Below, one piece after another: positions 1 to 9,089 of a stretch of 64,000 nucleotides of DNA (its first letter is position 1; each line of letters starts with the position of its first letter). The notes below the pieces were generated by a model. The model was given only the letters and a program-made list of their open reading frames with translations. It made no database searches and was not told the origin of the DNA. Source of the DNA: Cellvibrionaceae bacterium AOL6 (GTDB lineage: Bacteria; Pseudomonadota; Gammaproteobacteria; Pseudomonadales; Cellvibrionaceae). The stretch spans positions 1 to 64,000 of the forward strand of contig NOXC01000011.1 in NCBI GenBank assembly GCA_003265435.1, in the 5' to 3' direction. A program made the position numbers and the translations under genes.

Positions 1-62
1 AGGTGCAAATTCGCGCGAAATCACGCAGAGTGTTGCGCCAATTTGATTTATTGTGAACGGTA

Positions 63-80
63 ATTATTGATAATGATAAT
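63..80. promoter_or_regulatory. Fur-like box
   Basis: The AT-rich stretch contains GATAATGATAAT (69-80), which equals two of the three hexamers of the classical Fur consensus; the third hexamer is poor. It lies about 200 bases before the secreted beta-helix gene and could equally control a gene to the left of the window. The rest of 1-275 holds GC-rich sequence with no gene that I can support. Confidence 0.4.
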
Positions 81-275
81 ACTTTTAGTACCATAGCCCT
101 CCCCGCCCTTTGGGGACCCGAGCTTATGCTTCAGGGCGACGCGCAGAACGTGGAAAGCTGTGGCGGTCGTCGGCCCATTTAGGCTTATCAGGTCGAATGT
201 TGCCGAGCCCGCGCTCTTGGAATGGACTCGTCAGCATCGACGGAAATAAACCATTCCAATAATGAGGTCAACGCT

Positions 276-1730
276 ATGACTCGCCACCTTCTCAGGTTAT
301 TTTGTCTTTTTTGTTCTTGTCTATTCAGTTGGCAGGTTTCCGCTGACGCCGAAGTCACCCGCAACGCCGATAACAGCTGGCTCGCACGCGTCGACGGCGC
401 AACGGTGTATCAGGGTTCGCGCTATTTCGATGCGATCAACGCTGCAGCGAATAATATGGGCGCCGGCACCATCAATATCCGCAATTCGGGAGACAGTGGG
501 CCCGATGGCGGCAATGTGTATGCCATTCGTCCACAGGCCAATCAAACGCTGGACTTCCACGGGCATCAGATCAACGCCAACGGCGGAGATTTGATCGTGC
601 CTGTCTACTGCGACCGCCGCAATAACATCACCGTGCGGAATGTGCACGTGATTGGCAACCCGCGCTACGGCTTCTGGTTTCGCGGCTGCTCGGGCGCGAC
701 CTTCGAAAACATCACCATGAACCTCAGTAATAACAGCCCGGTGGGGCTCGGTATTCGAGTGGATGCCTCCACCGGCCCCGCGTCCAACCTCACCATCACC
801 GGCAACATCAATATCACCGGTTCTGCCGGACACGCGATCGAAACCTATGGCATCGATGGCTTCAGTATTGGTGACGTCACCGTGACGCACTCCGGCGGTT
901 GCGGCCTACTGTTAAATGATTCTCGCAACGGCACGGTTGGTCATGTTTACGGCCATCACAACAATCTCGGTGGTGGCTACGCCACGTTCCGCGTCGCAAA
1001 CAATAATGGCCCGAATGTGTCCGTAGCCAGCGTGTACTCACGTGATTCCGGTCGGGGCTTTTTCAGTGTGAGTGGCAGTCACGGTACAACAATTCAATCC
1101 GTCGATATCGCCAACACCACCTCGCACGGAATCTTCCTCGAAGATGCTGACAACACTCATGTGCTTGCCGGTTCCGTTGCTAACGGCAGCCCGAACTGCC
1201 AATTGGTGCGTACCAATAATTCCAGCATCAGTGTCAGTGGTTGCAGCCAGGTGGGCACACCTCCGGGCGGCGGCGGTGGTGGAGGTAATAACGGCACCGT
1301 GAATGGCACCTATCGTATTGTGCCGGTGCACAGTGGGAAAACGCTCGACGTCGATTATTGCGGCACCACCAATGGCACCAACGTGCAGCAGTGGAGCTGG
1401 CTTGCAAATGACTGTCAGCGTTGGCAAATCACGCCGGTCAATGGGGAATGGCATCGTATATCGCCTGTCAATGCACCGCACCTGTCTTTGGACGTCGACA
1501 GCTTTTCTCTCGATGATGGCGCGAACATTATGCTTTGGGATTATTGGGGCGGACCGAACCAGCTTTTCCGATTTCAGAGTGCGGGTAGCGGACGCTGGCG
1601 CATCATCAATCAGAACAGTGAATTGTGTGCGGATGTGTCTGCGCGCTCCACCGGCGATGGCGCGAGTTTGATTCAATGGACCTGCTCAGCAGGCAGTGAA
1701 AATCAGATGTTTGAATTGATAAGCCAGTAG
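276..1730 (+). CDS. Secreted right-handed beta-helix protein with C-terminal ricin-type (CBM13-like) domain
   Basis: A 484-residue exported protein. The ATG at 276 follows GAGG at a good distance and begins a clear signal peptide ending near SWQVSA; the longer in-frame start at 222 would bury it. Residues about 25-330 show repeated short Asn- and Gly-rich turns typical of right-handed parallel beta-helix proteins such as pectate-lyase-like enzymes. A PPGG(G)n linker near residue 330 leads to a C-terminal domain with repeated QxW-type elements and LDVD motifs of the ricin B/CBM13 fold, a carbohydrate-binding module. The likely role is binding or cleaving an extracellular polysaccharide. The substrate and the catalytic residues cannot be assigned by eye. 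Confidence 0.8.
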   Translation: MTRHLLRLFCLFCSCLFSWQVSADAEVTRNADNSWLARVDGATVYQGSRYFDAINAAANNMGAGTINIRNSGDSGPDGGNVYAIRPQANQTLDFHGHQINANGGDLIVPVYCDRRNNITVRNVHVIGNPRYGFWFRGCSGATFENITMNLSNNSPVGLGIRVDASTGPASNLTITGNINITGSAGHAIETYGIDGFSIGDVTVTHSGGCGLLLNDSRNGTVGHVYGHHNNLGGGYATFRVANNNGPNVSVASVYSRDSGRGFFSVSGSHGTTIQSVDIANTTSHGIFLEDADNTHVLAGSVANGSPNCQLVRTNNSSISVSGCSQVGTPPGGGGGGGNNGTVNGTYRIVPVHSGKTLDVDYCGTTNGTNVQQWSWLANDCQRWQITPVNGEWHRISPVNAPHLSLDVDSFSLDDGANIMLWDYWGGPNQLFRFQSAGSGRWRIINQNSELCADVSARSTGDGASLIQWTCSAGSENQMFELISQ

Positions 1731-1740
1731 CATTCTATTT

Positions 1741-1774
1741 GGGGCCGAGTCAGGCGTTACCGTGACGCGGCCCC
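1741..1774. terminator. Hairpin between convergent genes
   Basis: GGGGCCG and CGGCCCC arms, extended by GTCA/TGAC with one mismatch, form a strong hairpin between two convergent genes. There is no run of T on either side, so it may end transcription only weakly. Confidence 0.45.
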
Positions 1775-1780
1775 AATTCA

Positions 1781-2218
1781 TTAACGCCCGAACATACTGC
1801 TCAGGCCGTGCATAATGCGGCTCCCAAAAGAACCACTGAGCTGCTCAACCAGCACACCGCCCTCGCTACTTTTGTCGATAAGTTTCGGCAGCATACCCGC
1901 AAGACCCGCAGCCGCAGAACGCGGTTCCATACTGAGATCCTGAGAAAACGATTGCAGCTGGCTCTCGCCAAACACCGACAGAACCTGGTCGACATTCAGG
2001 GAACGATTTTCCCCGTCTCCCAACCAGCTTTCCACCATGCCGGACAGTGCACCCGAGTCGGAGAATTTCGCCACGAGTGACTTGAGATCCAATCCGCCGT
2101 CGGCGTTAGTGGGCAGCAATTTGTGCAGGGCGCCCATTACTTCTGTCAGATTCATTCCCGAGCCGTTTGAGCCCAGTTGTTCGATAAAACTTTGTGCAGC
2201 AAACTTCATCAGATCCAT
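1781..2218 (-). CDS. YidB/DUF937-like protein
   Basis: A 145-residue protein. The ATG at 2218 has AGGAG seven bases upstream and is preferred over the longer reading frame starting at 2314. The sequence is alanine-, leucine- and serine-rich and helical, without a signal peptide, with a Gly-rich N-terminal turn (LGSNGSG) and a C-terminal LSSMFGR tail. This resembles the YidB/DUF937 family, whose function is poorly known. It stands alone and converges with the beta-helix gene. The family call rests on overall pattern only. Confidence 0.6.
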   Translation of the reverse strand: MDLMKFAAQSFIEQLGSNGSGMNLTEVMGALHKLLPTNADGGLDLKSLVAKFSDSGALSGMVESWLGDGENRSLNVDQVLSVFGESQLQSFSQDLSMEPRSAAAGLAGMLPKLIDKSSEGGVLVEQLSGSFGSRIMHGLSSMFGR

Positions 2219-2392
2219 GGTAAAACTCCTGCAAAATTGAGGGGTAATCGCATTGACTGCGTGCATGATTGCAGGGCATGAGTGTAACGCCATTAACCAC
2301 AGTAAAAGACGCACGAGGCGCCTTTTTTATAGTCAGTAGCGCTTTAAGGCAACGTCGCTGAATGCGGGAAAAGTTATATCGATTTCAATCGG

Positions 2393-3280
2393 CTATCGTG
2401 CTTGCGCAAACGTATTGCACTGAGCAAGTGATCCGAGTTCATAGCCGCGCCGGAACCACGCCTGACGCTGCTGCGATGAGCCATGCGTGAACGACTCCGG
2501 TACCACGTAGCCCTGCGCCTGTTTCTGCAAAGTATCATCACCTATCTGGCTGGCCGCATTGAGCGCTTCATCAATGTCACCCGGCTCCACAATCGCGCGA
2601 GCTTGATTGGCGTGATGCGCCCAAAGCCCCGCAAAGCAATCCGCCTGCAATTCCATTTTCACCTGAAGCGCATTCGACGCAGTTTGGGACGCGCTTTTTT
2701 GCTGGGCACGTACCTGGCTTGATATCCCCATTAAGGTTTGCACATGATGACCCACTTCATGCGCGATCACATAAGCCTGCGCAAAATCGCCCGGCGCATT
2801 GTGGCGGTCACGCAAGTCTTTATAAAACTGAAGATCAATGTAGATTTTTTTATCCGCAGGGCAGTAAAACGGGCCCATCGCGCTTTGAGCGAAACCACAG
2901 GCTGATTGAACGGCTGAAGAAAACAGCACGAGAGTGGGCTCTTCGTACTGACGCCCCTGCTGTGCAAAAAGGGCCGACCAGGTGTCTTCCGTATCCGCCA
3001 GCACGACCGAGACAAAATCGGCCAATTCGGAATCCCCCGCTCCCGAAGGCGGAGCAAGCTGGCCGCCTTGCGAGCTTCCACTCGGCACGCCACCAAGCAG
3101 CGTCAGAGGGTTGTAGCCCATCAGGTAAGCCAGTACGCCAAGCCCGATAATGACCCAACCAAAACGGCTGCGTAGCAATGGCAACAACAAGGTCAAAGGT
3201 ACGGAGGCACCTCGCATCGGCGCCGACTGTCCCCGACGATCCTCAATATTTTGGCTTCTTCTGCCACCTTTCCAGCGCAT
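2393..3280 (-). CDS. ypfJ: Putative neutral zinc metallopeptidase (YpfJ family)
   Basis: A 295-residue protein of the YpfJ/KPN_02809 family. The ATG at 3280 follows AAGGAGG, a near-perfect ribosome-binding site; the frame continues upstream to 3316 without one. A charged N-terminus (MRWKGGRRSQNIEDRRG) is followed by one membrane segment around residues 45-65 (GWVIIGLGVLAYLMGYNP). The metal-binding HEVGH motif sits in AYVIAHEVGHHVQTL, and an ELQADCFAG segment downstream supplies the third zinc ligand by family analogy. The bulk is probably periplasmic. The biological substrate is unknown in the family. Confidence 0.85.
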   Translation of the reverse strand: MRWKGGRRSQNIEDRRGQSAPMRGASVPLTLLLPLLRSRFGWVIIGLGVLAYLMGYNPLTLLGGVPSGSSQGGQLAPPSGAGDSELADFVSVVLADTEDTWSALFAQQGRQYEEPTLVLFSSAVQSACGFAQSAMGPFYCPADKKIYIDLQFYKDLRDRHNAPGDFAQAYVIAHEVGHHVQTLMGISSQVRAQQKSASQTASNALQVKMELQADCFAGLWAHHANQARAIVEPGDIDEALNAASQIGDDTLQKQAQGYVVPESFTHGSSQQRQAWFRRGYELGSLAQCNTFAQAR

Positions 3281-3364
3281 GCACTCCTCCTTGCGAATAC
3301 GAACCACCCTGTCCATCGATTGTAACGGGTAGCTCGAGAAGAAATACAGCGTTTAAGGGAAGGA

Positions 3365-3412
3365 CGTATCCATCGGGGTCAGACCCCGACGGATACGTTG
3401 GGGTCTGACCCC
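3365..3412. repeat. Paired GGGGTCAGACCCC palindromes (BIME/REP-like), left copy
   Basis: Two palindromes, GGGGTCAGACCCC (3375-3387) and GGGGTCTGACCCC (3400-3412), lie 12 bases apart. The first is the core of a larger hairpin with CGTATCC/GGATACG arms (3365-3397). It sits just past the stop codon of the giant GH16 gene and could fold in its mRNA. The same paired arrangement recurs at 8962-9017, upstream of that gene. Such repeats resemble REP elements moved by Y1 (REP-associated) transposases; no transposase is in the window. Confidence 0.75.
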
Positions 3413-3426
3413 AGTGGATGCGTTGC

Positions 3427-6400
3427 TTAGAGGGATTCGACGAAGCGCAGGAGGGCGTCGCGCTGACCGGTCGACAGGGCCTGGTAGGCGTCATTACTTG
3501 CCTGCCCTTCCCCACCATGCCAGCGAATCGCTTCGTCCAAGGTTCGGGCGCGACCGTCGTGCAGATAGTTTTCGCTCGGGCTGCAGGTCTCATACCCGTC
3601 TAGACCGAAGGCATCCCATCCGCGCGGGCCGGTGACACCACCGGTCACACACTTCGACAAGCTCACCCCCCACAGTGGCGCAGTGCGCCATTCGGCACCA
3701 CTGGCTTGCCCCTCGCCAAGGGAGTCGGCCAAGCCCGGCCCCATGTCATGCAACAGCATGTCGGTATAGGGGCGAATGGTCTGGTTGCGCAACTCGGCAA
3801 GCGGTGCGAACTCACTGGTGGTGTGCGTCGGGGTATGACAGTCAACACACCCCACCTGAGCAAACAGTTGCTCGCCCTGCAGCACCTGCGGATCGTTGTA
3901 ATCACGCTGTGGACGCACGCCCAACAGGCTGACGTATTTCACGAGGTGGTCCACGTGCTCTTCGGCGATTTCCACTGTCGCACTGCCACAGCCACTCTGC
4001 TCACTTCCGCAATCGGGTGTGGGGGCCATCGCGGTCATCACACCCATGTCGGTGTTGAACGCCACTGAGACTTGATGCTTCACGCTCGCCGTGGCGGCTT
4101 TATAGCCAAAGCGGCCCAGACGCTGCTCGCCCGTCACCGGGTCAGGCACGCGATTAGCCCGCCCGGAAATGCCATCCCCATCGGCATCGTTAGGGTCTTC
4201 CAGCGCCAGAATATCCGCTTCCGGAATGGCTTCTAACAAACCGAGGCCGTTCAAGTTCGGTGCGATGCGGCCAGAAAATGTCGCTGGCTGCCCCGACTCA
4301 AACTGATAGTTTGGTGCGCGCAAGCCGTTCGCCAACTCGCTCCAGAAGGCGATGGACACCTGCCCTTCATTTGCACCACTGCCGTTATTAAGCGGCTGCA
4401 ACACTCGGCCTCGCTGAGGATCGGGCTGCCCCTGTGCATCGCCGATTTTGAAGACCCAGCGATCGAGTGGCTCACCATCGGCCGCCACCGGCGCACGGCC
4501 ATTGCGTTCATGGCAGTCCGAACAGCGCTCGTTGATGTAATAAGGGCCAGCATCCCCGGCCAGGGGTGGGAATACGCCATTCTCCGCATTCTCATCATGC
4601 ATGCCGTCCACCGCAGAACTGTGGTGAACGCGTCGACCGAGCACCCACGGTTGACCGTTGTCGTAACCGAGGTTGGTCGCCATTTGCTGGAAGTGACCGT
4701 CTGGCTCCGCCGTCATTTGCACATGCAGCGTGGTATCACCACCCATGCGGGCTGACTCCGGCACAGGAATCGAATCGCGCTGGTAGGTATTCCCCGGCGT
4801 GAACACCACTTTGTCAGTGACGTCCCAAGGCACGAGACCTTCGCCGACGATGTACAGGTAGGTGGTACCGTAATAGTTGCTGCGTCCACGAGGCAGCGTC
4901 GCTTCGTCGAGGAATTGACTGATCTCAAATTCGAGCCGGTCACCTACCTGGATGGGGCGCCCCTCACGACAGTTGAAGCTGCTCTCTTTGACGTAGTTGC
5001 GAAAATCACCGGAAGGGTTATCCATCACACCGTTGCCACAGTACTCCGCGAGCGTGTTGGTGCCGATATACCACCAGCGGTTTTCCGCCTGCAAGTCATC
5101 CAACTTGTTCAAGGTGCGCACCTCCATACGGATACTGCTGCCGCCCTTCGCTACATAGTCGATGATCTCCACCGACGCGGTGCGGTCTTCCCAGTAAAAG
5201 GTCAGGAAGTGGTCGTAGGCCTGAAAGTGATTTTCTTTGGCATGACGGTCGCGCGCACGATCCGAGAAGCGCGTCACCAAGGCATCGCCCCGATCAAACG
5301 TAATTGCAGGCTCCTGAGGCGTTGCCGATGTGAATAGCGGAACCACACCCGAGTTTAAATCCACCTGCCACCAGACTCCGCCCAGACCTTGGCCAAATGC
5401 GTCGCCGGGGTTGTTGTCACCGAGGTAAAAATACAAGGGGCGGCCCTGATACGTTGCCTGCACCGTGCCATCATTCCGCGTCAGCGTACCGAGTTGGCCG
5501 ACACCCGATGCGGTGCCATCCTCAACCAACAATGGCGGCCAATCGATCGCACACGCGTCGTAGCAGGTACTGCCGCCGCTGCCCTGGTCGTTGTCGAACA
5601 CATACAGGGTGAAACCGGGCTGAGCGGAACCGCTGCCCCCCACGAGGCGTTGCGCGGCGAGATCCTGGCTGACCTCATCGACATCCGAAGCCGCTTCGCA
5701 GCCCTGTTCATCGACCATCGCGCCTGCCGGCGTCCCTGGGCACGCATCGCGCCCATCGACTACGCCGTCGCCATCGCTATCCTGCGCGGGATCAAAGCGA
5801 AGCCAATTTAAATTGAATCCTGCGGCCAGCATATCCACCCTCAGAGTGTAGCTACCGGCGTTCACATTGACGGTGCCCAATACTTGGGTCTCCCAGTTCT
5901 GCCAGCCACCGGTGCTCGCAATCGTCGTGTCGCCCAGCGCCAGGCCATCCAGGCTCAATGCGAACTCACCGCCCCCCGGGGCCGACGCCACACGGGCGCT
6001 GATTTCATAGCTACCTTCTCCCAGCGTGATCGGATATTCGAGCCATTCTCCGCCATCAATCCAACCGACATTGAATTCACCATCCACGTCTGCGGCCACT
6101 TCGATATCGACATCGTCGTCACGATACGCGCCACCGGTATTGCCCGCTGAGGCATCAAAGGCGTTGCTGTAATCCTCCGCTTCCACTCTGACGGATTGCA
6201 GGGGGATCACTTCGCAGCCCTGACTGTCGACGACAGCCCCCGCAGGCGTGTTCGGGCAAAAATCCTGCGCGTCGGGCACCCCGTCACCGTCACTGTCGGC
6301 ACTCACCTGCCCAAATTGAAGCGTCTCCCGGGGCGAGTCCACCGCGCCGCCGCCATCGGCAAGGTAGGTAAACCAATACTCCACGACATCGCCGCTCTGC

Positions 6401-8664
6401 AGCCCGGAGACCGTGTACACATTGCGACCGTCCACTTGCGTCATGCGCACGTTCTGCTGTGCGCCTCCGTTCACAATGAAATGAATGTCCGCCCAGCCAG
6501 TCGTATTCACGTAAAACTGCACCGAGTCGGCCGCGACTGTCTCACTCCCCGTGAGCGATTGCGTGTATTCGCAACCCTGTGCGTCGACACTGCGACCAGC
6601 AGGCGTATTCGGGCACTGATCCTGCGCATCGCTGACACCGTCACCGTCGCTATCAACCGGTGTCGCGCTCGTCTGCTGCAGGCGCAGCCAATTCAGGTTG
6701 AAGCCCGCAGCATCGATGTCGACACGCAAGGTGGCTGAGCCGGCATCCAAGGTAACCTCACCCAGATCCAGTGTTTGCCAGGTTTGCCAGCCGCCCGTGG
6801 CGTCGACACTGGCATTTGCGAGTGGCATGCCATCCACCAACACGGTAAAGGCGCCCCCGCCACCGAGCGAGGCGACGCGCGCACTGAGCGCATAAGTGCC
6901 CGCGTTCAACTGCACCGGGTATTCAAGCCATTCACCGGTATTCGTCCAACCGACGTTATAGCCGCCGTCTTCGTCACCACTGACCTCAACATCGACGTCG
7001 TCATTGCGATAAGCACCGCCGTTGTTTCCGGCATCACTATCGGCGTAACCACTGTAATCTTCGGCTTCAACCCGCAGGTCCAAGAGGTTCACCAGCGGGC
7101 AGCCCGACGCGTCGACCGTGGTACCGGCCGCCGTACCCGGGCAGGCATCACTCGCATCCGGGACACCATCTCCATCCGTATCGGGTGACGCATCGCCACC
7201 ACCGGTCCAGACGACGTTGTCGATGGCCATCGAGAAGGGCGCACTGGGAATCGCGCCATCCACGCTGGCTATCGTGAATAGATAGCTCATCGACTGCAGT
7301 GCGATTAGCGTCCCGCGTAACTCCGACACCGGAATGCTGACGCGACCCCAATCGCCATTGCGAACAAGCCCGTATTGATCCTGATTTGCGGGGAATACAA
7401 TCGCGTTTTGATTGCCATAGGTGTCCGTCACCCCAACACTGAACGCGACGTCCGCAGGCACCTTGATATTGAATTCAAGATGGCCTTGATCGAACTGGCT
7501 CATGTCGCGGGGTTGACGCGACTGTATCCCACCGCCAAACCAGGAATTCGGGCTGACGTAGTCCCAGGCGATCACATTGTCGCCCTCGAATGGCGGCTCG
7601 TTGCCGCCAACCACGGAGTCGGTGTTCCAGACATAGATGTCCGAGCTGGTTCCGGCTTCAAGTGCATTTGTGGTGGCCTGATCGGTGAACACGCCAAAGG
7701 TGCCGCTTTCGGTCTGGCCCGGCGTGCCGAAGGCGACGCTGCCCTGACCGTCGTATTCGTAGACACGAATGTAGTCGACATACATCTTCGCGGGCAGTGG
7801 CGCGGTGACTTGGCCATCGTTGGCCGCATCGGTGAAGTTACCGCCCACGGCGAGATTCATCAGCAGATAAAACGGCGCTCGAAACTCGTCCGATTCGTCA
7901 CTGATAGTGAATGGCGCGCTGAACATCGCGTGCTCAACGCCATTGTCGACCGCAGTGAAGCGAATGCTGGTGTCCGTCCAATACAGGCGATAGATGATGA
8001 AGCGATCGTTCATCGGTGTCGAAGAGACATAGGCATTGTCGTTTTGATAGGCAACGTTGGCCGCGCAGGTGGGATTGCCTTCATTGCATGCGGCATCCGC
8101 GTAAAACAACAAGTTGGCGCCCGTGTGGCTGTTGATATCGGTACCTGGGTGAAAGGCATCGATTGCGTCGCGGCGATGCCCCATTTCCATAATGTCGATT
8201 TCGCCTTTGGCCGGCCAGGTCGCCGTGCTGGTGCCGAGCATCCAGAACGCGGGCCACAGACCCAGGTCGAGATCCGGCACACGAATACGCGTTTCGATCA
8301 TGCCGTAGTGAATGGACAGGCCGTTTTCACTGTCAATTTTACCGGACGTAAAACCGCGCCCATTGCTCGCCTCGCGTCGCGCTTCGAGTACCAGCGCGGA
8401 GTTGCCCGCTTCGCCAGGGACAGGCTCGATGGACACGTTGTTCGCGGCGTACCATTCCAGCTCCTGGTTACCCCAGCCGCAGAGATTCGGGCACCCATCG
8501 CCTTCAATCACGTTCCAGATTTCCGGGTCCAGGTCGTTAAATTGTTCTTCCCATAAAAGTTGCCCTACCTGGGCGTGTGTATTCACAGCGCAGACCGCGC
8601 CAACAACAATAGATGACGACACACAGCGCCGCCACAGCGTATGGACAGATCGTTTGATGCTCAT
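3427..8664 (-). CDS. Giant secreted GH16 beta-glucanase fused to glucan-binding modules and a di-haem oxidoreductase
   Basis: A 1745-residue secreted protein. The ATG at 8664 has GGAG seven bases upstream and starts a signal peptide ending at NTHAQ. Order of parts: GH16 laminarinase-like domain (about 35-310) with the signature GEIDIMEMGH at 154-163, nucleophile E155 and acid/base E160; a galactose-binding-like module (about 315-480); thrombospondin-3-like DxDGDGxxD linkers near 495, 675, 790 and 960; CBM6 modules at about 530-665 and 825-950; a CBM56-like beta-1,3-glucan-binding module (about 700-785); a secreted PF03640-type repeat (about 1000-1095); and a C-terminal DHOR/DUF1111-type domain (about 1120-1745). 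The last has two c-type haem sites, CSDCH (C1381) and CVDCH (C1606), and the family motifs WRTAPLWG and HDGRARTLDEAI. Glucan hydrolysis is well supported; the redox role is inferred. Confidence 0.88.
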   Translation of the reverse strand: MSIKRSVHTLWRRCVSSSIVVGAVCAVNTHAQVGQLLWEEQFNDLDPEIWNVIEGDGCPNLCGWGNQELEWYAANNVSIEPVPGEAGNSALVLEARREASNGRGFTSGKIDSENGLSIHYGMIETRIRVPDLDLGLWPAFWMLGTSTATWPAKGEIDIMEMGHRRDAIDAFHPGTDINSHTGANLLFYADAACNEGNPTCAANVAYQNDNAYVSSTPMNDRFIIYRLYWTDTSIRFTAVDNGVEHAMFSAPFTISDESDEFRAPFYLLMNLAVGGNFTDAANDGQVTAPLPAKMYVDYIRVYEYDGQGSVAFGTPGQTESGTFGVFTDQATTNALEAGTSSDIYVWNTDSVVGGNEPPFEGDNVIAWDYVSPNSWFGGGIQSRQPRDMSQFDQGHLEFNIKVPADVAFSVGVTDTYGNQNAIVFPANQDQYGLVRNGDWGRVSIPVSELRGTLIALQSMSYLFTIASVDGAIPSAPFSMAIDNVVWTGGGDASPDTDGDGVPDASDACPGTAAGTTVDASGCPLVNLLDLRVEAEDYSGYADSDAGNNGGAYRNDDVDVEVSGDEDGGYNVGWTNTGEWLEYPVQLNAGTYALSARVASLGGGGAFTVLVDGMPLANASVDATGGWQTWQTLDLGEVTLDAGSATLRVDIDAAGFNLNWLRLQQTSATPVDSDGDGVSDAQDQCPNTPAGRSVDAQGCEYTQSLTGSETVAADSVQFYVNTTGWADIHFIVNGGAQQNVRMTQVDGRNVYTVSGLQSGDVVEYWFTYLADGGGAVDSPRETLQFGQVSADSDGDGVPDAQDFCPNTPAGAVVDSQGCEVIPLQSVRVEAEDYSNAFDASAGNTGGAYRDDDVDIEVAADVDGEFNVGWIDGGEWLEYPITLGEGSYEISARVASAPGGGEFALSLDGLALGDTTIASTGGWQNWETQVLGTVNVNAGSYTLRVDMLAAGFNLNWLRFDPAQDSDGDGVVDGRDACPGTPAGAMVDEQGCEAASDVDEVSQDLAAQRLVGGSGSAQPGFTLYVFDNDQGSGGSTCYDACAIDWPPLLVEDGTASGVGQLGTLTRNDGTVQATYQGRPLYFYLGDNNPGDAFGQGLGGVWWQVDLNSGVVPLFTSATPQEPAITFDRGDALVTRFSDRARDRHAKENHFQAYDHFLTFYWEDRTASVEIIDYVAKGGSSIRMEVRTLNKLDDLQAENRWWYIGTNTLAEYCGNGVMDNPSGDFRNYVKESSFNCREGRPIQVGDRLEFEISQFLDEATLPRGRSNYYGTTYLYIVGEGLVPWDVTDKVVFTPGNTYQRDSIPVPESARMGGDTTLHVQMTAEPDGHFQQMATNLGYDNGQPWVLGRRVHHSSAVDGMHDENAENGVFPPLAGDAGPYYINERCSDCHERNGRAPVAADGEPLDRWVFKIGDAQGQPDPQRGRVLQPLNNGSGANEGQVSIAFWSELANGLRAPNYQFESGQPATFSGRIAPNLNGLGLLEAIPEADILALEDPNDADGDGISGRANRVPDPVTGEQRLGRFGYKAATASVKHQVSVAFNTDMGVMTAMAPTPDCGSEQSGCGSATVEIAEEHVDHLVKYVSLLGVRPQRDYNDPQVLQGEQLFAQVGCVDCHTPTHTTSEFAPLAELRNQTIRPYTDMLLHDMGPGLADSLGEGQASGAEWRTAPLWGVSLSKCVTGGVTGPRGWDAFGLDGYETCSPSENYLHDGRARTLDEAIRWHGGEGQASNDAYQALSTGQRDALLRFVESL

Positions 8665-8961
8665 TATCAGGCTCCAACACGTACTTATGATTGTGATTCC
8701 CTGTTTGGACTGCGGCTGGCTTAAGGCTCCGTAAAAATTGCCAGCACCCCACCTTGTCGTGCATTCAGCCAACAGTGACCGAATGACTCTAAAAGAAATG
8801 CACGTCGTTTTTTATTGGTCTTTTTTGACGATGCGACACAGTGCCGCAAAGCCCCCTGAAAAACGGCCCAGTAAGCGTGAACAAAAGTGGCACAACGAAT
8901 TCTGGCACGCGCCAGAAGTGCCACATTCCACCTCTTGGCGCGTAAGCAAACACTTCAATAA
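8665..8961. other. Intergenic leader of the GH16 gene
   Basis: This stretch upstream of the GH16 start holds the minus-strand promoter region of that gene and the start of the right-hand palindrome pair. Short reading frames on both strands have no family features and no good ribosome-binding site, so I see no gene here. Confidence 0.5.
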
Positions 8962-9017
8962 ACGCATTGGGGTCAGACCCCAGCGCATGCGTCGGGGTCT
9001 GACCCCAATGAATGCGT
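8962..9017. repeat. Paired GGGGTCAGACCCC palindromes (BIME/REP-like), right copy
   Basis: GGGGTCAGACCCC (8969-8981) and GGGGTCTGACCCC (8994-9006) are arranged as inverted neighbours, with flanks ACGCATT and AATGaATGCGT extending the symmetry over about 56 bases. The element lies between the GH16 gene and the outer-membrane protein gene and matches the pair at 3365-3412 in core and layout. Confidence 0.75.
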
Positions 9018-9089
9018 AAGGGCGATAGACAGTATTTTTGGAAACGCGTATGGTTGCGGCTCCATTCAAGGATCTATGGGGAAATTCCT

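Noticed and set aside
7375-8556. Long plus-strand open frame (393 codons) opposite the GH16 gene
   Set aside because: It lies fully antisense to a gene with clear catalytic motifs, has no ribosome-binding site or family features, and has the composition expected of a shadow frame in GC-rich DNA.
8738-9019. Small plus-strand frame between the GH16 gene and the barrel protein
   Set aside because: It runs through the palindromic repeat, lacks a ribosome-binding site and has no recognisable features.
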